Source: Pseudomonas fluorescens
GTDB taxonomy: Bacteria > Pseudomonadota > Gammaproteobacteria > Pseudomonadales > Pseudomonadaceae
NCBI RefSeq assembly: GCF_001648775.1
Contig: NZ_LVEJ01000028.1
Coordinates: 62,001 to 126,000, forward strand
Direction of reading: 5' to 3'
Length of the DNA stretch: 64,000 nt
The first letter of the stretch is position 1; each line of letters opens with the position of its first letter. The notes under the pieces are model-generated. The model saw only the letters and a program-made list of their open reading frames with translations, ran no database searches and had not been told where the DNA came from. Shown here in pieces: positions 32,084-40,192 of this stretch. The position numbers and the translations under genes were made by a program.

Positions 32084-33295
32084 ATGCAGTTCAGCAAATC
32101 GAACAAGCTCGCCAACGTCTGCTACGACATTCGCGGCCCGGTGCTCAAGCACGCCAAACGACTGGAAGAGGAAGGCCAACGCATCCTCAAGCTGAACATC
32201 GGCAACCCGGCGCCGTTTGGTTTCGAGGCGCCGGACGAAATTCTTCAGGATGTGATCCGCAACCTGCCGACCGCGCAAGGCTACAGCGACTCCAAAGGCC
32301 TGTTCAGCGCGCGTAAAGCGGTGATGCAGTATTACCAGCAGAAAAACGTCGAAGGTGTCGGTATCGAAGACATCTACCTGGGCAACGGCGTGTCCGAACT
32401 GATCGTGATGTCGCTGCAGGCGCTGCTCAACAACGGTGACGAAGTGCTGGTGCCGGCCCCGGATTATCCACTGTGGACCGCCGCCGTCAGCCTCGCCGGT
32501 GGCAATGCCGTGCATTACCTGTGCGACGAAGGCGCCGGCTGGTTCCCGGACCTGGCCGACATCAAGGCCAAGATCACCCCGAACACCAAGGCCATGGTGA
32601 TCATCAACCCGAACAACCCGACCGGCGCGGTGTATTCGAAGGAAGTGTTGCTGGGCATGCTGGAAATCGCCCGTGCACACAACCTGGTGGTGTTCTCCGA
32701 CGAAATCTACGACAAGATTCTGTACGACGATGCCGTGCACATCTGCACCGCGTCACTGGCGCCGGACCTGCTCTGTCTGACCTTCAACGGTCTGTCGAAG
32801 TCCTACCGCGTAGCGGGTTTCCGTTCCGGCTGGATCGCCATCTCCGGGCCGAAACACAACGCGCAAAGCTACATCGAAGGCATCGACATGCTGGCCAACA
32901 TGCGCCTGTGCGCCAACGTGCCGAGCCAGCACGCGATCCAGACCGCACTGGGCGGCTATCAGAGCATCAATGATCTGGTGCTGCCGCAGGGTCGCCTACT
33001 CGAACAGCGCAACCGCACCTGGGAGTTGCTCAACGACATTCCGGGCGTGAGCTGCGTCAAGCCGATGGGCGCGCTGTACGCGTTCCCGAAAATCGATCCG
33101 AAGGTCTGCCCGATCCACAACGACGAGAAATTCGTCCTCGACCTGCTGCTCTCCGAGAAGCTGCTGGTGGTGCAGGGCACAGCGTTCAACTGGCCGTGGC
33201 CGGATCACTTCCGCGTCGTCACCCTGCCGCGCGTCGATGATCTGGAAATGGCCATCGGCCGCATCGGCAACTTCCTCAAGTCCTACCGCCAGTAA
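32084..33295 (+). CDS. alaA: PLP-dependent aminotransferase, AlaA-type alanine transaminase
   Basis: The 403-residue fold-type I aminotransferase starts MQFSKSNKLANVCYDIRGPV. It shows LKLNIGNPAPFGF, INPNNPTGAVYSK, VVFSDEIYDKILYD and the PLP lysine K239 in FNGLSKSYRVAGFRSGW. The N-terminus and overall pattern match E. coli AlaA, which makes alanine from pyruvate with glutamate. ATG 32084 lies after CGGGATCACATCGCC; the open frame to 31922 is not family-like. A 12-bp hairpin follows the stop. Confidence 0.9.
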   Translation: MQFSKSNKLANVCYDIRGPVLKHAKRLEEEGQRILKLNIGNPAPFGFEAPDEILQDVIRNLPTAQGYSDSKGLFSARKAVMQYYQQKNVEGVGIEDIYLGNGVSELIVMSLQALLNNGDEVLVPAPDYPLWTAAVSLAGGNAVHYLCDEGAGWFPDLADIKAKITPNTKAMVIINPNNPTGAVYSKEVLLGMLEIARAHNLVVFSDEIYDKILYDDAVHICTASLAPDLLCLTFNGLSKSYRVAGFRSGWIAISGPKHNAQSYIEGIDMLANMRLCANVPSQHAIQTALGGYQSINDLVLPQGRLLEQRNRTWELLNDIPGVSCVKPMGALYAFPKIDPKVCPIHNDEKFVLDLLLSEKLLVVQGTAFNWPWPDHFRVVTLPRVDDLEMAIGRIGNFLKSYRQ

Positions 33296-33303
33296 CTGGC
33301 CAG

Positions 33304-33333
33304 CAGTGCGCAACGGCCAAACGTTGCGCACTG
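33304..33333 (+). terminator. Hairpin after alaA
   Basis: Perfect 12-bp arms CAGTGCGCAACG and CGTTGCGCACTG flank GCCAAA. Only a weak T-run follows, so it may be a terminator or an mRNA 3'-end stabiliser. Confidence 0.6.
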
Positions 33334-33524
33334 TCTGATTCAGCAACACTTCTGCGTTCCGCGTCTGCACACGCCTTCTACACTTGCGATTCGTATCAGT
33401 CATCCGCGCCTGAGGTAATGGCGACGGGTCGCGGCTGGCTGTCATCCCTATCGGTATCTGTTGTGGGAAATGTGCCAAGCACCGAAGAATCCGCTGTAGG
33501 ACACAGTTTGAAATAGTCACTCAG

Positions 33525-33553
33525 TTGAATAGCCCGGTGCAGCACCTTATATA
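33525..33553 (+). promoter_or_regulatory. Candidate sigma-70 promoter of htpX
   Basis: TTGAAT (33525-33530), 17 nt, then TATATA (33548-33553) is a good housekeeping promoter 46 bp before the htpX start. I do not see a clean heat-shock (sigma-32) pattern. This and the hairpin above account for the 303-bp gap. Confidence 0.5.
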
Positions 33554-33598
33554 CCCCGCAGTACGCTACATCTTTAGCTTGAGGAGATTTCTACAACC

Positions 33599-34486
33599 AT
33601 GATGCGCATCCTGCTGTTTTTGGCCACTAACCTGGCGGTCGTGCTGATAGCCAGCATCACCCTGAGCCTGTTCGGCTTCAACGGGTTCATGGCGGCCAAC
33701 GGGGTTGATCTCGACCTCAGTCAGCTGCTGGTTTTCTGTGCGGTCTTTGGTTTCGCCGGCTCGCTGTTCTCGCTGTTCATCTCCAAGTGGATGGCGAAGA
33801 TGAGCACCGGTACCCAGATCATCAGCCAGCCACGTACCCGGCATGAGCAATGGCTGCTGCAAACCGTAGAGCAACTGTCCCGCGAAGCCGGGATCAAGAT
33901 GCCCGAAGTCGGTATTTTCCCGGCCTATGAAGCGAACGCGTTCGCCACTGGCTGGAACAAGAACGACGCACTGGTCGCGGTCAGCCAGGGCTTGCTCGAG
34001 CGTTTTTCGCCCGATGAAGTGAAAGCCGTGCTGGCCCACGAAATCGGTCACGTCGCCAACGGTGACATGGTCACGCTGGCGCTGATCCAGGGCGTGGTGA
34101 ACACCTTCGTGATGTTCTTTGCGCGGATCATCGGCAACTTCGTCGACAAGGTGATCTTCAAGAACGAAGAAGGCCAGGGCATCGCCTATTACGTTGCGAC
34201 CATCTTCGCCGAACTGGTACTGGGCATTCTCGCCAGTGCGATCGTCATGTGGTTCTCGCGCAAACGCGAATTCCGCGCCGACGAAGCTGGCGCACGCCTG
34301 GCCGGCACCAGCGCGATGATCGGCGCACTGCAACGCTTGCGCGCCGAACAGGGCCTGCCGGTGCACATGCCCGACACCCTGAACGCCTTCGGCATCAACG
34401 GTGGCATCAAACAGGGCTTCGCCCGCATGTTCATGAGCCACCCGCCGCTGGAAGAGCGTATTGACGCGCTGCGTCGTCGCGGTTGA
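33599..34486 (+). CDS. htpX: Membrane zinc metalloprotease HtpX
   Basis: The 295-residue inner-membrane protease has two N-terminal helices (residues 4-22 and 42-62), the zinc motif HEIGH in VLAHEIGHVANGD, two further helices and the third ligand region REFRADEAGA. It takes part in quality control of membrane proteins. ATG 33599 is followed by a second ATG at 33602; GAGGAG lies upstream. Length matches the family. A strong terminator follows. Confidence 0.96.
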   Translation: MMRILLFLATNLAVVLIASITLSLFGFNGFMAANGVDLDLSQLLVFCAVFGFAGSLFSLFISKWMAKMSTGTQIISQPRTRHEQWLLQTVEQLSREAGIKMPEVGIFPAYEANAFATGWNKNDALVAVSQGLLERFSPDEVKAVLAHEIGHVANGDMVTLALIQGVVNTFVMFFARIIGNFVDKVIFKNEEGQGIAYYVATIFAELVLGILASAIVMWFSRKREFRADEAGARLAGTSAMIGALQRLRAEQGLPVHMPDTLNAFGINGGIKQGFARMFMSHPPLEERIDALRRRG

Positions 34487-34508
34487 TCTGACCGGTGTAA
34501 ACATGAAG

Positions 34509-34532
34509 AAGGCCCGCAGTGATGCGGGCCTT
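34509..34532 (+). terminator. Rho-independent terminator after htpX
   Basis: Arms AAGGCCCGC and GCGGGCCTT flank AGTGAT, followed by TTTT. Confidence 0.9.
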
Positions 34533-34570
34533 TTTTATACATACAAATAATGGTTGTTGCTGATGACCTC

Positions 34571-34642
34571 TTCGCGAGCAGGCTCGCTCCCACATTGGAT
34601 TGTTGTATACAGGTCCAGTGTGGGAGCGAGCCTGCTCGCGAA
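34571..34642. repeat. REP doublet (REPIN-like)
   Basis: TTCGCGAGCAGGCTCGCTCC (from 34571) and its inverted partner TGTGGGAGCGAGCCTGCTCG (from 34619) flank 24 bp. It lies between converging htpX and tpm. Confidence 0.9.
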
Positions 34643-34666
34643 GGGGCCGGCACTGTCATCAAAAAT

Positions 34667-35314
34667 CTATCGGGGAGAAACCCGGTAAACCCGCTCCTCC
34701 AGCCGCGTCACGCCAGCCTCAAGGAACTTTCCACTCTCCGCCAGCACATCCTGCTCCTCAAGTACCTGCACCTGCCAGACATCCCCCAGCAAGCGCTGCA
34801 CTTCATCATCCCCCACCGCAAACGGCGGCCCCGGCATCTGCGCCTGATCGTAATCCAGCGTAATCAACAACCCCTCCACACCCTGCGCCAGGATCTGCTG
34901 AAGATGCCCCGCATAACGCTCACGCATCGGTGCGGGCAAGGCAATCAACGCGGCACGGTCGTATAACGCGGTGCAATCGGCCACATCGCTCGCTGTCAGC
35001 GCAAAGAAGTCGCCGCACCAGAGCTCGATGGCGTCACTGTGATAAACCTTGAACGCGCCCTTCTCGCTGATCTGCGGCTGCACCTGATGCTCATGGAAAA
35101 AGTCCTCGATAGCTTTTTCCGACAGTTCGATCCCGAGCACCTGATGACCGCGCCCGGCCAGCCACGCCAAATCCAGACTTTTCCCACACAAAGGCACAAG
35201 CACCCGCGCCGATGCCGGAACCGCCCAGTGCCGCTGCAAATACGGATTCACTTCCGGCAGGTGAAAACCAATCTGACCGGACGCCCACTTCTTGTGCCAA
35301 AACTCAGGCTGCAT
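34667..35314 (-). CDS. tpm: Thiopurine S-methyltransferase
   Basis: The 215-residue SAM-dependent enzyme starts MQPEFWHKKWASGQIGFHLP, diagnostic of bacterial TPMT. The SAM motif VLVPLCGKSLDLAWLAGRG and ALYDRAALIALP follow. Bacterial TPMT methylates thiopurines and also tellurite/selenite species. Length is normal (about 217). It is divergent from the dioxygenase gene, with a 13-bp palindrome between them. Confidence 0.95.
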   Translation of the reverse strand: MQPEFWHKKWASGQIGFHLPEVNPYLQRHWAVPASARVLVPLCGKSLDLAWLAGRGHQVLGIELSEKAIEDFFHEHQVQPQISEKGAFKVYHSDAIELWCGDFFALTASDVADCTALYDRAALIALPAPMRERYAGHLQQILAQGVEGLLITLDYDQAQMPGPPFAVGDDEVQRLLGDVWQVQVLEEQDVLAESGKFLEAGVTRLEERVYRVSPR

Positions 35315-35365
35315 GCATCACTCCCAAAAATTCGATCAAAAAGCGTTAAAACTTATATTAGATTT

Positions 35366-35378
35366 AGATCAATGATCT
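35366..35378. promoter_or_regulatory. Palindrome in the tpm / dioxygenase divergent promoter
   Basis: AGATCA-A-TGATCT is a perfect 6-bp inverted repeat with a 1-nt centre, in AT-rich sequence 51 bp from the tpm start and 39 bp from the dioxygenase start. It is a candidate operator; the factor is unknown. Confidence 0.5.
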
Positions 35379-35417
35379 GACTGAAGATGAGGCCATCTTA
35401 ACGCTCAGGAACCCATC

Positions 35418-36185
35418 ATGTTTCCCAGCCTGTTTATTTCCCACGGTTCACCCATGCTCGCGCTGGAACCCGGAGCCAGCGGCCCGGCGCTGGCGCGTCT
35501 GGCCGCCGAATTAGCCAAACCCAAAGCCATCGTGATCGTGTCTGCACATTGGGAAAGCCATGAACTGCTGGTCAGCAGCCATGCGCAACCGGAAACCTGG
35601 CACGACTTCGGCGGTTTTCCCCGCGCACTGTTTGAAGTGCAATACCCGGCGCCGGGCAATCCGCAACTGGCTGCCGAAGTGGCTGATTTGCTGACGGCCA
35701 ACAACCTGCCTGCCCGCCTCGATCCGCAACGTCCTTTCGATCACGGCGTTTGGGTGCCGCTGTCGCTGATGTACCCACAGGCGGATATTCCCGTGGTGCA
35801 GGTTTCGCTGCCGAGCCGCGCGGGCCCGGCGCTGCAAACCCGGGTCGGCCGAGCGCTGGCGGGTCTGCGTGATCAAGGCATTTTGCTGATCGGCTCCGGC
35901 AGCATCACCCACAATCTGCGCGAACTGGACTGGCACGCCGGCCCGGAAAGTGTCGAGCCGTGGGCGCGGGATTTCCGTGACTGGATCATCGACAAACTCG
36001 CAATCAATGATGAGGCGGCGCTGCATGATTATCGCCAGCAAGCGCCGCATGCGGTGCGCAGCCATCCGAGTGATGAGCATTTGTTGCCGCTGTATTTCGC
36101 CCGGGGTGCCGGTGGTGAGTTCAGCGTGGCGCACAAGGGCTTCACGATGGGTGCGTTGGGCATGGATATTTATCGCTTCGGTTGA
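35418..36185 (+). CDS. ygiD: Class III extradiol ring-cleavage dioxygenase (YgiD/DODA-like)
   Basis: The 255-residue LigB-family protein begins MFPSLFISHGSPMLALEPG. Metal-ligand and active-site histidines appear in ISHGSP, SAHWESHE, RPFDHGVWVPLSLMYP and GSGSITHNLREL. E. coli YgiD cleaves L-DOPA at the 4,5 position in vitro; the natural substrate is unclear. It is divergent from tpm, and a REP unit starts 4 bp after the stop. Confidence 0.9.
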   Translation: MFPSLFISHGSPMLALEPGASGPALARLAAELAKPKAIVIVSAHWESHELLVSSHAQPETWHDFGGFPRALFEVQYPAPGNPQLAAEVADLLTANNLPARLDPQRPFDHGVWVPLSLMYPQADIPVVQVSLPSRAGPALQTRVGRALAGLRDQGILLIGSGSITHNLRELDWHAGPESVEPWARDFRDWIIDKLAINDEAALHDYRQQAPHAVRSHPSDEHLLPLYFARGAGGEFSVAHKGFTMGALGMDIYRFG

Positions 36186-36189
36186 CGCC

Positions 36190-36213
36190 TTCGCGAGCAG
36201 GCTCGCTCCCACA
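36190..36213. repeat. Single REP unit
   Basis: TTCGCGAGCAGGCTCGCTCC continuing to CACA lies 4 bp after the dioxygenase stop. No inverted partner is nearby. Confidence 0.85.
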
Positions 36214-36233
36214 AAGGCAAAAATCAGGCAAAA

Positions 36234-36260
36234 AAAATCCCCGAACCAGTCGGGGATTTT
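36234..36260. terminator. Bidirectional terminator between the dioxygenase gene and deaD
   Basis: Arms AAAATCCCCG and CGGGGATTTT flank AACCAGT, with A-run before and T-run after, so it can end transcripts from both converging genes. Confidence 0.9.
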
Positions 36261-36290
36261 TTATGTTCGATCAATCAGCCCAAGGGCGGA

Positions 36291-37964
36291 TCAATCTTCG
36301 CGGTAGCGACGCAGTTTCAGCTGCTTACCGGCAACGCGAGTGTCCTTCAGTTTGGTCAGGAGTTTGTCCAGACCATCTTCCGGCAGCTCGACGAGGCTGA
36401 AGCTGTCACGCACCTGGATGCGACCGATCGCTTCACGGGCCAGACCGCCTTCGTTGAGGATGGCGCCCAGCAGGTTTTTCGCAGCGATACCGTCACGCGC
36501 ACCCAGCGCGGTACGGCAACGAGCACGGCCTTCGCCCAAAGGCATTGGCGCGCGACGCTCGCGGTCACCACGATCAGGACGATCACCGGTGCGCTCAGGA
36601 CGGTCGCCACGCGGTGCGTTGTTCGGCACCAGTGGACGTTCCTTCTCGATGGCAGCCAGGTTCAGCGCTTGACCGTTGGTGGCTTTGCGCAGCAGGGCTG
36701 CAGCCAGAGCACGCGGGGTGCAGCCGATGTCTGCAGTCAGACGGTCGAGCAGCTCACCGTGAGTCGATTCGGCATCAGCAACCAGCGGCGACAGGCTGTT
36801 GGTCAGTTTCTTGATGCGTGCATCGAGAACGGCCTGAGCATCCGGCAGGCGGACTTCAGCGACTTTCTGACCGGTTACACGCTCGATCACTTGCAGCATG
36901 CGGCGCTCACGTGGAGTCACCAGCAGCAGTGCACGACCTTCGCGACCGGCACGGCCGGTACGGCCGATACGGTGAACGTAGGATTCCGGGTCGTACGGCA
37001 TGTCAACGTTGAACACGTGAGTGATGCGCGGAACGTCCAGACCACGCGCAGCAACGTCGGTCGCCACAACGATGTCCAGACGGCCATCTTTCAGCGAGTC
37101 GATCACGCGCTCACGCTGGTTCTGGGCGATGTCGCCGTTCAGCGCCGCGGCTTTGTAGCCTTTGGCGTCGAGGGCGCTGGCCAGATCCAGGGTCGCTTGC
37201 TTGGTACGTACGAACATGATCAGTGCGTCGAAATCTTCCACTTCCAGCAAGCTGAGAACGGCCGAAGTCTTCTGGTCAGCGTGAACCAACAGGTGAGCCT
37301 GTTCGATCGCGGTAACGGTCTGGGTCTTGGTCTGGATCTTGACGTGTTGCGGATCGCGCAGGTGGCGTTCGGCAATGGCGCGGATCGACTGTGGCAGGGT
37401 AGCCGAGAACAAAACGGTCTGACGGGTCGCTGGCAGAGCCTTGAAGATGACTTCCAGGTCATCCATGAAGCCCAGTTTCAACATTTCGTCAGCTTCGTCG
37501 AGAACCAGGTGGTTCACGGTCGACAGGACTTTTTCGTCACGACGCAGGTGGTCGCAGAGACGGCCCGGAGTGGCGACAACGATCTGTGCGCCATTACGGA
37601 TTGCTTTCAGTTGCGGGCCCATCGGCGCGCCGCCGTAAACGGCCACAACGGTAACGCCCGGCATTTGCTTGGCGTAAGTTTCGAAAGCGGTTGCTACTTG
37701 CAGCGCCAACTCACGAGTTGGCGCCAGGATCAGGGCTTGCGGTTCGCGCTTGGCAGGATCGATGCGGTGCAGGATAGGCAGTGCGAACGCGGCGGTTTTA
37801 CCGGTACCGGTTTGCGCCTGGCCAATCATGTCCTGGCCGGCCATGATGATCGGGATCGATTGCTGCTGAATCGCCGAAGGCTCTTCGTAGCCAGTCGCTG
37901 CGACGGCTGCAAGAATATTCGGGTTGAGATTAAAAGCGGCGAATCCGCCGGTTTCCTGGGTCAT
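36291..37964 (-). CDS. deaD: DEAD-box RNA helicase DeaD/CsdA-like
   Basis: The 557-residue helicase has the Q motif region (FAAFNLNPNILAAVAATGYEEPSAIQQ), Walker A AQTGTGKTAAFALP, the DEAD box in LVLDEADEMLKLGF, SAT in FSATLPQSI, and HRIGRTGRAGREG. A basic linker (about 450-490) and a DbpA-type RNA-binding domain (KNLLGAILNEGGL onward) end the protein. Such helicases help ribosome assembly and mRNA decay in the cold. ATG 37964 follows AGAGG and gives the family N-terminus; the frame stays open far upstream but that part is leader. Confidence 0.95.
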   Translation of the reverse strand: MTQETGGFAAFNLNPNILAAVAATGYEEPSAIQQQSIPIIMAGQDMIGQAQTGTGKTAAFALPILHRIDPAKREPQALILAPTRELALQVATAFETYAKQMPGVTVVAVYGGAPMGPQLKAIRNGAQIVVATPGRLCDHLRRDEKVLSTVNHLVLDEADEMLKLGFMDDLEVIFKALPATRQTVLFSATLPQSIRAIAERHLRDPQHVKIQTKTQTVTAIEQAHLLVHADQKTSAVLSLLEVEDFDALIMFVRTKQATLDLASALDAKGYKAAALNGDIAQNQRERVIDSLKDGRLDIVVATDVAARGLDVPRITHVFNVDMPYDPESYVHRIGRTGRAGREGRALLLVTPRERRMLQVIERVTGQKVAEVRLPDAQAVLDARIKKLTNSLSPLVADAESTHGELLDRLTADIGCTPRALAAALLRKATNGQALNLAAIEKERPLVPNNAPRGDRPERTGDRPDRGDRERRAPMPLGEGRARCRTALGARDGIAAKNLLGAILNEGGLAREAIGRIQVRDSFSLVELPEDGLDKLLTKLKDTRVAGKQLKLRRYRED

Positions 37965-38192
37965 GGGTCTGCCTCTAAGTGCATCCGCAAAGACCCATGC
38001 TCCAAAGCTGCGCATGCCGTGTTGAGACTCAAGAGTCGCCCTGGCAGCTTTGTCGGCGGGGATTTGCGAAAACGAATGAATGAAAAAAAGAATCGTCCGG
38101 GAAGAGCCCGCAATGCGGACGTGCAGCCGAAGCTGACTTCGGGAAATTGCGCTACCTAAACGCGGCCCGGTTAAAGGCCGGCGCGCACTATA
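37965..38192 (-). promoter_or_regulatory. deaD promoter and long structured 5' leader
   Basis: On the minus strand a good -10 element TATAGT lies at 38192-38187, so the mRNA would start near 38180 and carry a leader of about 215 nt. The leader contains the hairpin CCGAAG-TCAG-CTTCGG (38142-38127). Long leaders are known for E. coli deaD and other cold-shock genes. The rest of the gap to 38386 is ordinary spacer before the crotonase gene. Confidence 0.6.
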
Positions 38193-38386
38193 CCGGATTT
38201 TGCCAAAAAAGGGAGCTTTTTTTATCGTCAAAATACCTGTGTCACCGCTGTGTAACGGGGTTTTGCGGATAATCGCGCCAAGGTCTATTTTTCAAAGGCC
38301 CGGCCCTGCGGGCGATGACGCTTAAACGATTCACCGACGTGCGGCATTCCGTCGCCGCACCCGCCCTTCCCGCCCGAGGATTTGCC

Positions 38387-39178
38387 ATGAATCAGCCCTG
38401 CCCCGGCCGCGTCAGCCGTGAACGCCGCGGTCACGTCCATCTGATTGGTCTGGATCGCGCGGCCAAGCGCAACGCTTTTGACCTCGACCTGCTCAACGAG
38501 CTAAGCCTGGCCTACGGCGAGTTCGAGGCCGACAGCGAGGCGCGGGTAGCGGTGGTGTTCGGCCATGGCGAGCACTTTACCGCCGGTCTGGATCTGGTCA
38601 ATGCCAGCTCGGCGTTGGCGCAAGGCTGGCAGGTTCCGACCGGTGGTTGCGATCCATGGGGTGTTTTCGTCGGGCCACGGGTGAGCAAACCGGTGATTGT
38701 CGCCGCGCAGGGTTACTGCCTGACCATCGGCATCGAGTTGATGCTGGCAGCCGATATCAACCTCTGCGCGAGCAATACCCGTTTCGCGCAAATGGAAGTG
38801 CAGCGTGGGATTTTTCCTTTTGGTGGCGCGACTTTACGTTTTCAGCAGATCGCCGGCTGGGGCAATGCGATGCGCTGGTTGCTGACCGGCGATGAGTTTG
38901 ATGCGCACGATGCGTTGCACTTGGGATTGGTGCAGGAAGTGATGGCCAGCGAAGATCTGCTGCCACGGGCGATTGAATTGGCAGAGCGGATTGCCCGGCA
39001 GGCGCCGTTGGGCGTGCAGGCCACGTTGATGTCGGCGCGGCAGGCGCGGTATGAAGGTGAGATGGCGGCGGCGCAAGGGTTGCCGGCGTTGGTGAAGAAG
39101 TTGCTGGCCAGTGAGGATGCGAAGGAAGGGGTGCGCTCGTTGGTTGAGCGGCGGCCTGGAGTTTTCAAAGGGATCTAG
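38387..39178 (+). CDS. Enoyl-CoA hydratase/isomerase family protein (crotonase)
   Basis: The 263-residue protein has the crotonase fold: LDRAAKRNAFDLDLLNEL, oxyanion-hole segment GHGEHFTAGLDL, PVIVAAQGYCLTIGIELMLAADI and VQRGIFPFGGATLRF. The usual catalytic Glu positions are not clearly both present, so hydratase versus isomerase or hydrolase activity is open. ATG 38387 follows GAGGATTTGCC. It is convergent with the spermidine-synthase-like gene, with REP units between. Confidence 0.88.
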   Translation: MNQPCPGRVSRERRGHVHLIGLDRAAKRNAFDLDLLNELSLAYGEFEADSEARVAVVFGHGEHFTAGLDLVNASSALAQGWQVPTGGCDPWGVFVGPRVSKPVIVAAQGYCLTIGIELMLAADINLCASNTRFAQMEVQRGIFPFGGATLRFQQIAGWGNAMRWLLTGDEFDAHDALHLGLVQEVMASEDLLPRAIELAERIARQAPLGVQATLMSARQARYEGEMAAAQGLPALVKKLLASEDAKEGVRSLVERRPGVFKGI

Positions 39179-39203
39179 GATTGGCGGCGTTCATGATGCC
39201 CCC

Positions 39204-39268
39204 TTCGCGAGCAAGCTCGCTCCCACAGAAAGCATGCATTCCAATGTGGGAGCGAGCTTGCTCGCGAA
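39204..39268. repeat. REP doublet (REPIN-like)
   Basis: TTCGCGAGCAAGCTCGCTCC (from 39204) and inverted TGTGGGAGCGAGCTTGCTCG (from 39245) flank a short 17-bp spacer, between converging genes. Confidence 0.9.
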
Positions 39269-39286
39269 GGGGCCATCACTGAGAAC

Positions 39287-40042
39287 TCAGGTCGCGGGGC
39301 GAATCGCGTTGATCAACGACTGCAACGAATACCCCAGTCGCGGCGCCAAGGCTTCAGCCCGCGCAGTCAACGCCTGCATGTCCAGCACCTGATCGAGGTC
39401 CGCCGGGACAATCAGAATCACGTTGCCCTCCTTCACCGGCAATTCCCAATAGTGCCGGTGATAGAGACCACGCAACAACGCCGCACCCAACGGCTTGCCG
39501 TCATCGGTGGCCCACTGATTGATCACCAGCCAGCCACCCGGATTCAAACGCTTCTGGCAGTCGCCAAGAAAACTCCAGGCCAAGTGCCCGACGCCCGGCC
39601 CGACATCCGTGTAAAGGTCGACGAAAATCAGGTCCGCCGGTTCAGCGCTCGGCAGCAACTCCAGCGCATCGCCGACGCGAATGTACAGCCGCGGATCATC
39701 ATCCAGGCCAAGGTATTCGATGGCCAGACGCGGCACGTCAGGGCGCAGTTCAATCGCTTCGACATCTTCCAGCGGCAGAAACTTGAGGCAGGCCTGCGTC
39801 AGCGTACCGGCGCCGAGCCCGAGGAACAGCGCACTCTCCGGCTGCTCATGGCACAACGCGCCGATCAGCATCGCGCGGGTGTAGTCGTATTCCAGCCAGC
39901 TCGGATCAGCGGTGAACACGCAGCTCTGTTCGATCGCATCGCCGAACTCGAGAAAGCGGTAGTCGGCCACTTCCAGCACGCGAATCACGCCGAACTCATC
40001 CTGTACTTCGGCGAGCAGATGCTCGACGCGCTCCTCAGTCAT
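39287..40042 (-). CDS. Spermidine-synthase-like methyltransferase-fold protein
   Basis: The 251-residue protein has a SAM-type nucleotide loop ALFLGLGAGTLTQACLKFLP, acidic EAIELRPDV and the segment LIFVDLYTDVGPG, which stands where spermidine synthases have DSxDPxGP. It lacks the N-terminal tetramer domain of true SpeE. I therefore call it a spermidine-synthase-like protein with unproven activity. It is divergent from the class II DAHP synthase gene (150 bp between starts). Confidence 0.85.
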   Translation of the reverse strand: MTEERVEHLLAEVQDEFGVIRVLEVADYRFLEFGDAIEQSCVFTADPSWLEYDYTRAMLIGALCHEQPESALFLGLGAGTLTQACLKFLPLEDVEAIELRPDVPRLAIEYLGLDDDPRLYIRVGDALELLPSAEPADLIFVDLYTDVGPGVGHLAWSFLGDCQKRLNPGGWLVINQWATDDGKPLGAALLRGLYHRHYWELPVKEGNVILIVPADLDQVLDMQALTARAEALAPRLGYSLQSLINAIRPAT

Positions 40043-40192
40043 TTCGTCTCCTGATGGTCACCGGGCGCGGTGACGCGATGGCACCGCTGTGGCGCCGTGG
40101 CAAAGCGGCGATTGTCGGCGATGGGGCGGGAGCAGGTCACGCACTAATTGCTGCTAACATGGCCTTCCGTGCGTAGACCCTTAGAGACCGTG

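Noticed and set aside
36669..38159. 496-codon open frame on the plus strand opposite deaD
   Set aside because: It is the antisense shadow of deaD: no ribosome site, and composition follows deaD codons. The DEAD-box motifs are unambiguous on the minus strand.
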